DNA of 34,433 nucleotides from an uncultured Clostridium sp. (lineage in GTDB: Bacteria > Bacillota > Clostridia > TANB77 > CAG-508): contig CANPFO010000011.1 of NCBI GenBank assembly GCA_947573555.1, positions 1 through 34,433 on the forward strand, written 5' to 3'. The position numbers and the translations under genes were made by a program. Of the stretch, positions 17,788-26,862 are shown piece by piece. The notes under the pieces were generated by a model, which had not been told where the DNA came from, did no database searches, and worked only from the letters and a program-made list of their open reading frames with translations. The first letter of the stretch is position 1. Every line of letters starts with the position of its first letter.

Positions 17788-18576
17788 CTATATTTTATTA
17801 GTCTTAATTGCTTGTCCATAAAATTTCATTATGAATTTAGCAATAGGTTTTGGCCAAAATCTATTAAGCATTATTAAATCTTCTTTTAATCTAATATTGT
17901 TTTCAATTAAATTAGATGTTTCAGAATTTTCATGAATTCTATGTTGCATTAATTCTTTATTTATATATAAAAAATTTTCATTGTATTTAGTCATTTCATA
18001 CCAAGTATCCCAATCTAAATCACATTTTAATTCTGTTTTATATGGATTTTTTCCAGTTATTCTAGTATTTACTGTAACACTTGGGCAGCAAATACTTGAA
18101 CCTAAAGATAATACTCTTCTTTTTACAAATTTAGATTTTTTGAATGTTTTTAATGGTGCTAATAACATTTTTTTTATCTTCAAATTTCTTGTTAATTCTA
18201 TTTGTTTTCCATTTTTTATTTCTCTATAATCTGTAAATGCAATCACAAAATCTTTACCTTTTTCTAAATATTTAACTATCTCTTCTAAATAATTAGCATT
18301 GTAAATATCATCTTGATGTGCAATTGTTACATAATCTGTTGTTGTTTTGCTTATTCCAAAATTCCAATCTTCTCCAATGCCAGATTTTCCTGTATTTATA
18401 TATAACGGCAAATTATATTTTTTTGCTAATTGTTCTATGTATTCATTAGGTGTTGAAGTAGAAACTATTATATTACTTTTAACATTTTGATTAATTACTG
18501 ATTTTATACATTCTTCTAAATATTGAGACTCTTTATATGCACATATTACAAATGTATGATTTTCAAATTTTTCCAT
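17788..18576 (-). CDS. Family 2 glycosyltransferase
   Basis: This 262-residue protein is a soluble GT-A-fold glycosyltransferase. FVICAYKESQYLEECIKS begins the domain at about 9, GIGEDWNFGI is at 66-75, and IAHQDDIYN (85-93) holds the metal-binding QDD in place of DXD. HRIHENSETSN near the C-terminus is typical of GT2 enzymes that act on wall polysaccharides. No membrane segment is present, unlike the DPM-like neighbours, so it probably extends a lipid-linked chain rather than loading a polyprenyl phosphate. It starts one base after the stop of the DUF2304-like gene. Donor and acceptor are unknown. Confidence 0.85.
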   Translation of the reverse strand: MEKFENHTFVICAYKESQYLEECIKSVINQNVKSNIIVSTSTPNEYIEQLAKKYNLPLYINTGKSGIGEDWNFGISKTTTDYVTIAHQDDIYNANYLEEIVKYLEKGKDFVIAFTDYREIKNGKQIELTRNLKIKKMLLAPLKTFKKSKFVKRRVLSLGSSICCPSVTVNTRITGKNPYKTELKCDLDWDTWYEMTKYNENFLYINKELMQHRIHENSETSNLIENNIRLKEDLIMLNRFWPKPIAKFIMKFYGQAIKTNKI

Positions 18577-18577
18577 A

Positions 18578-18934
18578 TTATTTATCCTTTTCTTCTAATT
18601 TTTTTACTCTATCTTTTAAAAGTGAAATTTCTTGTATTAATATAGTATTTTTTTCAGACTCTTTAGATAGTTTAACCATTAAATTAAAAATCAAGTAAAA
18701 CGCTACAAATATTGTTATACAAAACAACATATTTGCTGGTATTTCAAATCCTAATGTTTTCGTAAGCCATTCTATCAAATTAGGAGTCACAATTGCAACA
18801 ATTAATAAAAGTCCACTTACAATCCAAAAGGTTGAAAAAGATAATTGTAGTTTTTTATCCTTTATGTTCTTTAATATTAAACACAAGTAAATTAATGTTA
18901 TTAATATTAGTGCTAATTTTAAGTTTGATGTCAT
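18578..18934 (-). CDS. DUF2304-family small membrane protein
   Basis: This 118-residue protein has three transmembrane segments (about 6-20, 37-50 and 69-86) followed by a charged coiled-coil tail (88-118). The pattern, with LSFSTFWIVSGLLLIV and IPANMLFCITIFVAFYL, matches the DUF2304 family as I recall it. Its start codon overlaps the stop of the upstream DPM-like glycosyltransferase (TAATG), a tight pairing. Members are usually found beside such GT2 genes. By analogy with GtrA and SMR partners it may help flip or present the lipid-linked sugar. That role is inference. Confidence 0.78.
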   Translation of the reverse strand: MTSNLKLALILITLIYLCLILKNIKDKKLQLSFSTFWIVSGLLLIVAIVTPNLIEWLTKTLGFEIPANMLFCITIFVAFYLIFNLMVKLSKESEKNTILIQEISLLKDRVKKLEEKDK

Positions 18935-19662
18935 TATCTTTTTCCTCCTTTCTTTTTAAAATTAATGCTATCTATTATTACTGCTAGATTTACTTTCACC
19001 ATATAATCTACACTTTTCCATATATTTATAGAAGATGTTCCACCTATTCTTTCATTCATACTTACAGGAACTTCTACAACTTTGTATCCATTAACCAATA
19101 CTTCAACTGTTGATTCAGGTTCTGGATATTCTGTTGGATAATTTTTAGCAAACACTTTTATTATATCTTTATCTACAGCTCTAAACCCAGAAGTTGGGTC
19201 TGTTATTTTCTTATGGCATAACAATTTTATAAAAAATGATATAATATTTTTTCCTAATCTTCTCATAAATGTAGATTTAAATTCACTAGTTGTCTTGTCT
19301 AAATATCTAGTTCCAATACACATATTGGCTTGTCCTTCTAATAAAGGTTCACAAATATTAGAAACATAATTTATATCATGTTGCCCATCTCCATCAAATT
19401 GTATAGCTATATCATAATTATTTTCATATGCATATTTATAACCTGTTTGAACAGCTCCTCCTATTCCTAAATTATGGACTAAATTAATATGATTAATATT
19501 ATTTCCTTCCAATATATTTAGTGTATTATCTTTAGAGCCATCATTTATTATAATATAGTCTAATTTCTGTTCATTTTTTTCATTATATTCTTTAATTGTA
19601 TTATATACATTCAAAATATTTTCTTCTTCATTATAAGCTGGAATTATTAGTAATATCTTCAT
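18934..19662 (-). CDS. DPM-like glycosyltransferase (GT2), soluble form
   Basis: This 242-residue GT2 enzyme has ILLIIPAYNEEENI at the start, INDGSKDNTLNI at 39-50, the metal site QFDGDGQHD at 88-96, and TRYLDKTTSEFKS and GFRAVDKD further on. These are hallmarks of dolichyl/polyprenyl-phosphate sugar synthases. It lacks the C-terminal membrane anchors of its paralogs. The missing anchor may be supplied by the DUF2304-like protein encoded by the next, overlapping gene. It is preceded by a 315-bp gap with a hairpin. The Shine-Dalgarno is weak. Confidence 0.88.
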   Translation of the reverse strand: MKILLIIPAYNEEENILNVYNTIKEYNEKNEQKLDYIIINDGSKDNTLNILEGNNINHINLVHNLGIGGAVQTGYKYAYENNYDIAIQFDGDGQHDINYVSNICEPLLEGQANMCIGTRYLDKTTSEFKSTFMRRLGKNIISFFIKLLCHKKITDPTSGFRAVDKDIIKVFAKNYPTEYPEPESTVEVLVNGYKVVEVPVSMNERIGGTSSINIWKSVDYMVKVNLAVIIDSINFKKKGGKR

Positions 19663-19799
19663 TTTTACACCATTCTTTCTTTAAAAAATAAAAATAATAA
19701 ACTCACAAAATATATGTTACTTAAAACGCCTTGAAGAACGGAATTTTTGAATATTCATATCATTATTTTTATTTTGTAATGTAATTATATGTTTTCTAC

Positions 19800-19955
19800 T
19801 TTATAATATATATTAAAATAAAGTGATGCGCAGTTTGGGAGGACAGATATTTATACAGATAAGCTAGATTAACTTTTATGTATTTGAAAAGTTTATAACT
19901 AGCTTATATGATAAGTCCAACCAGCAAAGAACGATATTTTAATATATATTATAAA
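19800..19955. other. Hairpin-forming non-coding segment inside a 315-bp gap
   Basis: The gap 19663-19977 holds no gene. Arms 19800-19820 and 19935-19955 are a perfect 21-bp AT-only inverted repeat. Inside, ATAAGCTAG (19859-19867) pairs with 19899-19907, and AACTTTT (19871-19877) pairs with 19887-19893. A transcript would fold into a long stem with a second stem-loop at its tip. It begins 22 bp after the stop of the large membrane protein gene, so it could be a terminator, a processing site or a small RNA. The bases between the arms (19821-19858) are less AT-rich than the rest. Confidence 0.6.
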
Positions 19956-19977
19956 TTAGGTAGAACAATAAATTAAA

Positions 19978-22092
19978 TTAATTTAATTTAATTTGATAAA
20001 TGTATTGTTTAATCTCATCATCAATGTACAATTCTTTTAAATTAAATTTCTCTACATCATTTATAGAATACTTCTCACTACTATAAATATATGTTATTTC
20101 AAGGTCTATTAAATTTTGGTAAGTAAGTGTAGCTTGATATACATCTGGAGCCACCAATTCAAAATTAGTTTCATCTCCAAGTTTAATATGAATATGAGCA
20201 TATCTATTATAAACCTCATTGTATTTGCCATCTGGGTCAACTACTTTTAGCCATTTAAAATTAGGATAAGTATTTACTCCATTTAGGCAATTCACTCCAT
20301 TTGCCATTAAATATTGACCTGTAATATTACTATTTCCAATCCAAGTTGCATTTTTATCATTCTCTTTTATACTTTGAATTTGTTTAGAAACTTCTGTATC
20401 CTTTATTGGAGATAGACCTATACATATAGGGTTTACAGTTATACCTGCAACAATTGCCACAATTAGCATTGTATAGCACCATGCTTTTTTATTTCCTGTT
20501 ATTAAGAAATAAGATATTGCGAATATCATTACAATAAATATTTCTAATTTCCAAAAACTGAAAAATGATATATAACTTGAATTTTTTATTAAAACATATC
20601 CTACAAATACTACACAAAGAGAAATTAGAATTGCTTGACCTTTTGTGAATATTTTTTTATTTTCAACTTTCTTTAGCATAATTATAGTTAATATCGTTCC
20701 AATTATACCTAATATAACATGACTCCTTGGAGTTGGTGACATAGACATAAAAGTAAGCTTTGCCAATACCTCTCCAAATCCTACAAACTCCCATATTAAA
20801 TAAATAAAATATAAAATTATTAGTGATATTGTTAATTTAAAATTATTATCTTTTTTATCTTGTTTTATATTTTTAACACTATAAATTATTAGTACTATTA
20901 AACCTATAAATGGATATATATAACTACTTGGTTCACAAGGATTCCCAATTGATTTACTATATGGATAAAATATATTTCCAAAATATGATATAAATCTATC
21001 TATCGAAAAATTCCCACCAGTAACTATTCTATTTCCAGGGTATACTGTACTCATCATTGTTACCATATCATTCATACATAATAATACATATCTTGCTATC
21101 AAAGCAAAAATACAAAAAACTGTAATAGATATTATTATATAATCTTTTTTCTTAAGATTTTTCATATTTGGTATAAAATCATTAATCATAAATATTAGCA
21201 TTACAAAAGCAAATGGAACTTGAAATGCTGGATATAACACAAAAGCAAATGAAGGTATACATATAAACAGACCTATTGCTATTAACACCTTTTTCCAAAT
21301 TTTTATATCTAAATTATTCATATAATAGCTAAATAGTAAAATTGATGCCATTCCAAAAATATATCCATCAGCTATTGCAGAACTAAACCACCACATCATA
21401 GCTGGAGCAATTGCCAATACCAGTCCTCCAACTAATGACAGTAAATTATCCTTATTAGTTATTTTCCTCACAATCTCTATTGATACCATTATAATAGCAA
21501 TTATTTTTAACATCCAATAAAAAGAATATCCAAACTCTTGTCCAAATAATATAAATCCCCACATAAATGGTTTTCCAAGACTTACAATATCTTTTACAGG
21601 TGCAGATACCATAAGCATATTACAAGTACCTTGAGCTATATTTCTATTATAAATTTTATACGCATCTTCACCTTGAGTTTGTGCAAGCATCATTGGACTT
21701 TGAACTAGCCAATCATCTGATCTAATAGCCCTTGCAATACCTAGCAATACATTATTTGAAGTTGGTTCATTTACATAGTCACTCCATTTACCTATTGATG
21801 ACATATTTACTCTAAATAAAACTAATATAACTAATGCAGCAGCAGCAATTATATACCTATTTTTAATAAGAACTGCAAATACTTTATCTAATTTTTCTGA
21901 ATATCTTTTTAGTAAAAAGAAAACTCCTATCAAAGCATATAGTCCATAAATAAATCCAATTCTAATTGCAGAAGACATATTAAATTCTAATCTTCTAAAT
22001 TTCAATATTTCTATCAAAATTGGTAATAAAACAGCTATAATAAATACTACTATTTTATTTTTAATAATCATCTTAATCTTTTCTTTAAACAT
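19978..22092 (-). CDS. Large polytopic membrane protein, GT-C glycosyltransferase-like
   Basis: This 704-residue protein has about 13-15 transmembrane segments and a C-terminal extracytoplasmic domain of about 130 residues. The first long outer loop holds VNEPTSNNVLLGIARAIRSDDWLVQ, with an Asp pair where GT-C enzymes have the catalytic acid, then PVKDIVSLGKPFMWGFI. I cannot name the family with confidence (DUF7657-like is a possibility). The likely role is glycosyl transfer from a polyprenyl carrier to a wall polymer, by position in the cluster. The frame opens at a TTG at 22113 inside a palindromic element; the ATG at 22092 has an AAGGAG site 8 bp away and is preferred. Confidence 0.65.
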   Translation of the reverse strand: MFKEKIKMIIKNKIVVFIIAVLLPILIEILKFRRLEFNMSSAIRIGFIYGLYALIGVFFLLKRYSEKLDKVFAVLIKNRYIIAAAALVILVLFRVNMSSIGKWSDYVNEPTSNNVLLGIARAIRSDDWLVQSPMMLAQTQGEDAYKIYNRNIAQGTCNMLMVSAPVKDIVSLGKPFMWGFILFGQEFGYSFYWMLKIIAIIMVSIEIVRKITNKDNLLSLVGGLVLAIAPAMMWWFSSAIADGYIFGMASILLFSYYMNNLDIKIWKKVLIAIGLFICIPSFAFVLYPAFQVPFAFVMLIFMINDFIPNMKNLKKKDYIIISITVFCIFALIARYVLLCMNDMVTMMSTVYPGNRIVTGGNFSIDRFISYFGNIFYPYSKSIGNPCEPSSYIYPFIGLIVLIIYSVKNIKQDKKDNNFKLTISLIILYFIYLIWEFVGFGEVLAKLTFMSMSPTPRSHVILGIIGTILTIIMLKKVENKKIFTKGQAILISLCVVFVGYVLIKNSSYISFFSFWKLEIFIVMIFAISYFLITGNKKAWCYTMLIVAIVAGITVNPICIGLSPIKDTEVSKQIQSIKENDKNATWIGNSNITGQYLMANGVNCLNGVNTYPNFKWLKVVDPDGKYNEVYNRYAHIHIKLGDETNFELVAPDVYQATLTYQNLIDLEITYIYSSEKYSINDVEKFNLKELYIDDEIKQYIYQIKLN

Positions 22093-22106
22093 TTTATTTT
22101 CTCCTT

Positions 22107-22184
22107 GTGCCAAAGGGGTCAGGTTAATTTTGTTTCACATTATTATGAGACAAAATTAACCTGACCCTCTTGTCACATGTCTCA
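22107..22184. repeat. Palindromic element between two glycan genes, hybrid ends
   Basis: Arms 22116-22137 and 22146-22167 (GGGTCAGGTTAATTTTG...) pair over 22 bp with one mismatch around an 8-nt loop. The left end GTGCCAAAGGGG copies the end of the element at 607-714, while the right end is TGTCTCA (22178-22184), as in the element at 5800-5927. The TGA stop of the upstream GT2 gene (22182-22184) is made from that end, and the AAGGAG site of the downstream gene (22101-22106) adjoins the other end. It therefore fills the intercistronic gap exactly. Confidence 0.88.
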
Positions 22185-24077
22185 TTTTCTAATACTATAA
22201 TTACTTGAATTCAAACTGAAGTTTTTATTATAATATGGATCTCCCTTTTCATAAATTTCCTTCCATTTGTTTTGAAATTTTTCTATTTCTCTTTCAAATC
22301 TTTCTATCTTTTCTGGTGTATCCTCATATCCTCTTGTTTTTGATTCATAATGAATTATATTTACAAATGGATCATATACTATTAATCTTCCAGTTTGCCT
22401 TATTTTTAAACAAAAGTCTAAATCATTAAATGCTACTGGCATTTCTTCATCCATAAATCCTACTTCCTCATATATACTTCTTTTTGCCATCATACAAGCT
22501 GCTGTAACAGCGCTAAAATCTTGTATTGTGCTTTCCCTTGCAAAATATCCATGCAAATGTCTTGAAAGTCCCCTAAATAGATGTGTAGCTACTCTATCTA
22601 CTCCAATTACTATTCCTGCATGTTGTATTGTATTGTCTGGATATATTAATTTACAACCTACTGCACCAACATCTTCTCTTGACGCAAATCCTAGCATATC
22701 CTCTAACCAATCTTCTGTTTCTATCTCTGTGTCATTGTTCAATTGAACTATAAATTCTCCATCTGAGTTTTTTACTCCTAGATTTATTATTTTTGAATAA
22801 TTAAAGCCGCTTTCTTGATATTTTATTACTTTTATTCTTTCATTTTCTTCTAATTTCTTATAATATTCAAAAATTTCCTCAGTTTCACTATTGTTTTCTA
22901 CTACAACAATTTCATAATTCTTATATGTTGTTTTATCTAAAATTGAATCTATACACGTTTTTAATGTTGCCTTTTCATCTTTATTAGGAATTATTATTGA
23001 AACTTTAGGATTTCCTTCAAATTGATATCTTATTCTGTATGTTCCTAAACTTGCACCATGTTCCACTGTTCCTTTTAATCCAACTCTTTCTAAATGATCT
23101 TGAATTGCAGGAATTCCCGCTTCAAATGCATATGGCTTAGCTTGTGTATCTGCTTGTGCTGTTGAATTTGGATGTACTCTCCAATGATATAATACTTTTG
23201 GAATATGTATTATATTTTTTAAATCTTTTACATTTTCAGAGACTCTTAATATTATGTCAAAATCTTGTGCTCCATCATATTTGCTTCTTTCGCCTTCTAA
23301 TTTATCCATCAATTCTTTTTTAAATACACTAAAATGGCAAATATAATTATTAGCTCTTAAAAAGTCTAATGAAAAGTCTGGTTTAAAATGAGGATTAAAT
23401 CTAGGCTTATCTAAAGTTGTTATTTTATCTTCATCTGTATATATAAACTCCACTTCTGGGTTTTCATTAATACATTTTACTACTTCATATAATGAAAATA
23501 CTGGTAATAAATCGTCATGGTCAAATAATGCTATAAAATCACCTGTTGCTATTTTTATACATTCATTTGTATTTCCAGCAATTCCTTTGTTTTCACCTAA
23601 AAATTTATATTTAATTCTTTCATCACTTTTATATATTTCTTCTAAAGTCTTATCTTGATTAGGACTTCCATCTGCTAAGCATAATTCCCAATTTGTATAA
23701 GTTTGATTTATTAAGCACTCCACTAGTTCTTTAAAAAATTTATATGGTGTATTGTACATTGGAACTAATATACTTATTTTAGGATTTATCTTAAAATTAT
23801 GATTTCTTTGTTCTTCTATTTCTTCTAAAGTTGGTTCGTTATTTTTAATCCATTCTTGATAGATTTTATTAATATCGTCATATTCTACTTTTCCAAATAT
23901 AATTCCATTCACTTCTTTAATTGTTTTTATTAGGCCTTGTTCTCTTAACATTTTAAAAACTGTTCTTATATTGTGAGGATGTAGTCCTTTAAAAATATGA
24001 GCAAATGCTCTTAATATTTTTCTTACTATTGTTCCTTCTGGAAAGATTTTATCTCTTAATCTCATTTTTGATTTCAT
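22182..24077 (-). CDS. Two-domain family 2 glycosyltransferase
   Basis: This 631-residue cytoplasmic protein has a 95-residue N-terminal extension and two GT2 domains. The first starts PKISILVPMYNTPYKF at about 99, with FDHDDLL at 185-191 as the metal site and YHWRVHPNS at 297-305. The second starts PKVSIIIPNKDE at 357, with QLNNDTEIE at 445-453 and NDLDFCLKIR near 570. Such tandem GT2 proteins typically add two sugars or alternate linkages in O-antigen, rhamnan or teichuronic-type chains. Its start overlaps the upstream gene's stop by 4 bp (ATGA). A second ATG at 24065 is possible. The C-terminal RK-stop is set by the palindromic element. Confidence 0.88.
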   Translation of the reverse strand: MKSKMRLRDKIFPEGTIVRKILRAFAHIFKGLHPHNIRTVFKMLREQGLIKTIKEVNGIIFGKVEYDDINKIYQEWIKNNEPTLEEIEEQRNHNFKINPKISILVPMYNTPYKFFKELVECLINQTYTNWELCLADGSPNQDKTLEEIYKSDERIKYKFLGENKGIAGNTNECIKIATGDFIALFDHDDLLPVFSLYEVVKCINENPEVEFIYTDEDKITTLDKPRFNPHFKPDFSLDFLRANNYICHFSVFKKELMDKLEGERSKYDGAQDFDIILRVSENVKDLKNIIHIPKVLYHWRVHPNSTAQADTQAKPYAFEAGIPAIQDHLERVGLKGTVEHGASLGTYRIRYQFEGNPKVSIIIPNKDEKATLKTCIDSILDKTTYKNYEIVVVENNSETEEIFEYYKKLEENERIKVIKYQESGFNYSKIINLGVKNSDGEFIVQLNNDTEIETEDWLEDMLGFASREDVGAVGCKLIYPDNTIQHAGIVIGVDRVATHLFRGLSRHLHGYFARESTIQDFSAVTAACMMAKRSIYEEVGFMDEEMPVAFNDLDFCLKIRQTGRLIVYDPFVNIIHYESKTRGYEDTPEKIERFEREIEKFQNKWKEIYEKGDPYYNKNFSLNSSNYSIRK

Positions 24078-25531
24078 CCTTTCTTAATTTGCCCTCTTAT
24101 TTTTCTTAATGGTTTTGTTATTTTCCAAGATGCAGAATTTTTAATATAATCAAGTTCTTGTTCTTTTTCTCTTAACAAATTACAAGTTTGTTCCATATTA
24201 TCTTCTAAAAATTTTATTCTAGCATCTTTTTCATTTAAAAGGCTTTTAAATTCTTGTGTTGTTTTTCTTTTACTGTTTTCCAATATTTTAATAAATTTAT
24301 CTTCATTTGTAATATCAAATAATTGTGTATGCAATTTCCAACTAAGTTCACTTCTTGTTTTTAGTTGCAACTCATTATCTAATTTATTAAATAATTCCAC
24401 ATTTTCATTTTTAATTCCAAATTTATTATATATTTGTTCTATATCAATCAAATCTCTTAGTTGTTTGTTATATGTCAAAGACCTATATATTATAAATTCT
24501 AATGGTAGATTTTCTTCCATCCATTCCTGATCAAAGAAAAAATACTTATTATCTATAAAAAATATATTTTGAAATATTAAATCCCACAAACCATATTTTA
24601 CAAATGTTAAATTTTGAATATCTTGTTTATCATACTGAATTCCAAATTTATCAAATACATTTTTTTCAGGTTGTACAATTATCAATTTTTCTTTAAGTTC
24701 TTCGAAGAGATTACATATTAATTGATTTACTTTTTCTATTTCTTTATTTTTTAACTCATTTACTATTATTTTATCAAATGTTTCTTTTCCTTTTTGATAC
24801 TTACTAATTATTGTATTTTCATCGTAACTGTCTAGTGTATTTAATTTTACTTCTTTTATTATTTCTATATTCTTTTTTATTTGTTCTATATGTGTAATTG
24901 ACTCACTATTAGCAGCTTTTTTATATACATTATCTCCTTTTATTATAGTCTTTATCCTATATTCTTGTTTTCTCATATTTGAAAATGAAACAAATTCAAT
25001 TCCATTATCTTCAAATTGTTTTTTGCTACATTCTATAAAAAATGAATTGGCAAATATCTTAAATAAATTAACATCCTGCTTCATCATTTTTACTAGTTCT
25101 TGCCTTTCATCATTTTTCTTTATATCATTTTCCTTATAAAACACAATATTTCTAGATATTGTTTCTGAATTCGGCAAATGATTATCTGTGAAAATTACAT
25201 TTGTCATTTTATAATCTGGAAGTGGATAATAAAATTTTCTATATATTAAACCATTTTTATCTAATAATTCTTCTATCTCTCTTCTATTAAATAAATTGTT
25301 TTTATTTTCAACATTTTTACATATACTTTTAATAGATAACTCATTTTCTAGTATAATTAATATTTTGTCATTATCCATTAATTGATTTGCAGATTTTTCA
25401 AGTTCATATATTTTATCTTTTGAAAAGTCTTCTAATACTATATATTTTTTATCTTTTTCGAAATCATACCAATCATTTATGTTGTCTTTTATTTGTCCTT
25501 GTAATACTTCAAAATCATTATTCTCCTCCAA
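24074..25531 (-). CDS. Degenerate methyltransferase-kinase-like protein of the glycan cluster
   Basis: This 485-residue soluble protein is not clearly assigned. FNRREIEELLDKNGLIYRKF, then YYPLPDYKMTNVIFTDNHLP (residues 81-120), resembles the end of SAM-dependent methyltransferase domains found in glycan clusters. The preceding 80 residues are too short and lack the GxGxG SAM site. Residues about 155-360 look like a phosphotransferase or kinase fold (FIECSKK, GLWDLIFQNIF, FFFDQEW). A coiled coil (about 425-465) and the tail ASWKITKPLRKI, common at the ends of glycan-assembly proteins, finish it. It may be a length regulator or scaffold rather than an enzyme. The start is TTG behind an AAGGGGG site. 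Confidence 0.6.
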   Translation of the reverse strand: MEENNDFEVLQGQIKDNINDWYDFEKDKKYIVLEDFSKDKIYELEKSANQLMDNDKILIILENELSIKSICKNVENKNNLFNRREIEELLDKNGLIYRKFYYPLPDYKMTNVIFTDNHLPNSETISRNIVFYKENDIKKNDERQELVKMMKQDVNLFKIFANSFFIECSKKQFEDNGIEFVSFSNMRKQEYRIKTIIKGDNVYKKAANSESITHIEQIKKNIEIIKEVKLNTLDSYDENTIISKYQKGKETFDKIIVNELKNKEIEKVNQLICNLFEELKEKLIIVQPEKNVFDKFGIQYDKQDIQNLTFVKYGLWDLIFQNIFFIDNKYFFFDQEWMEENLPLEFIIYRSLTYNKQLRDLIDIEQIYNKFGIKNENVELFNKLDNELQLKTRSELSWKLHTQLFDITNEDKFIKILENSKRKTTQEFKSLLNEKDARIKFLEDNMEQTCNLLREKEQELDYIKNSASWKITKPLRKIRGQIKKG

Positions 25532-25552
25532 ATTATTTCCCCCTTCTATTTA

Positions 25553-26845
25553 TTATCCTTCTATTTTTATAAATTCAACTTTTGGTTCCATATCAAAACA
25601 TCCTACCATTTTTTTCTGCGATGTAACTTCAAAAATTAAAGCATCATAATTTCTGTTCATAACTATTAGTTCTCCATTGTCATCAAACCTATTGCAACTA
25701 ATTGATAATGTATATTTTCCAGGAGCCAATCTTAATTTTTGTTCAAAGTCAAATATATACTCTTCACCTTTTTTACATATTCCAGTATTTATTCCCATAA
25801 AATTCGTATTATTTCCACACATTTCTTTTCCTTGAAAATCTTTAATCGTTATAGATACAAAAGGATTTTCTATATCTTTGTTAAATTGTACTTTCATTTT
25901 TATATGCATATATTGGCTATTATCTATAATTGTTAATGGTTGGCTATGTTCATCAAACATTCCATAATCAAATATAGCAGCTTCATTATTTCCATATACT
26001 ACCATATCTTTATTTATAGTAAAATGTTTTTTCCATTCTGACTTTTCTGAAAGAGAATCAATAACTTCTTTTGTCATCTTATTTTCACCATTAGTTCCAT
26101 CAGCATCTTTCATTTTAGTAATTAATTTTTTGTATTCCTCAACACCTTCTTTTACTCCACCATCAAATATTTTATTTCCATGCTGTAAAATTATTGCTCT
26201 ATTACAATTGTTTAAAACATCTGTAATACTGTGTGTTACAAAAAGAATAGTCTTTCCCTTTTTCTTAAATTGTTCAAATTTTTTAAAACATTTTAATTGA
26301 AATGCCATATCTCCTACTGATAAAACTTCATCAACTATCAATATATCTGGGTCTACATTTATAGCACAAGCAAATGCTAATCTTGCAAACATACCAGATG
26401 AATATGTTTTAACTGGCTGACTAAGATGTTCTCCTATATCTGCAAAATCAATTATTTCTTGTTCTTTTTCTTTTACTTGTTCTTTTGTTAATCCCATTAT
26501 TTGACCGTGTTGATAAATATTTTCATAACCTGTAAGTTCTGGATTAAACGCTGTTCCTAATTCTAGTAAAGAGCTTACCTTTCCATTTATTTTAATTTCG
26601 CCAGATGTGGGTACAACAACACCTGTTATCATTTTTAATAAAGTAGATTTTCCAGCTCCATTTCTTCCTAAAATCCCTAAAATTTCACCTCTTTTTAGCT
26701 CTAAGTTAAAATTCTCCATAGCTGTAAAGCTTGTATGTTTTTCATATTTAGGTAATAGTATTTCTAGTAATCTATCTTTTTTACTGTGATACATTTTATA
26801 TTTTTTACACAAATTTTTTATTTCTATTACATTTTCATCTTCCAT
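25553..26845 (-). CDS. Polysaccharide ABC exporter ATPase with C-terminal glycan-binding domain (Wzt-like)
   Basis: This 430-residue protein powers export of a finished lipid-linked polysaccharide. Walker A GRNGAGKST is at 60-68, the signature YSSGMFARLAF at 148-158, Walker B ILIVDEVLSVGD at 168-179 and the H-loop THS at 204-206. LLELGTAFNPELTGYENI (93-110) is diagnostic of the Wzt/TagH group. Residues about 260-430 form a beta-rich C-terminal domain like Wzt-C, which recognises the chain's terminal modification. That implies the exported polymer is capped before export. The gene follows the permease gene by 17 bp. Confidence 0.93.
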   Translation of the reverse strand: MEDENVIEIKNLCKKYKMYHSKKDRLLEILLPKYEKHTSFTAMENFNLELKRGEILGILGRNGAGKSTLLKMITGVVVPTSGEIKINGKVSSLLELGTAFNPELTGYENIYQHGQIMGLTKEQVKEKEQEIIDFADIGEHLSQPVKTYSSGMFARLAFACAINVDPDILIVDEVLSVGDMAFQLKCFKKFEQFKKKGKTILFVTHSITDVLNNCNRAIILQHGNKIFDGGVKEGVEEYKKLITKMKDADGTNGENKMTKEVIDSLSEKSEWKKHFTINKDMVVYGNNEAAIFDYGMFDEHSQPLTIIDNSQYMHIKMKVQFNKDIENPFVSITIKDFQGKEMCGNNTNFMGINTGICKKGEEYIFDFEQKLRLAPGKYTLSISCNRFDDNGELIVMNRNYDALIFEVTSQKKMVGCFDMEPKVEFIKIEG

Positions 26846-26862
26846 TTTAGTTCATTCCTTCC

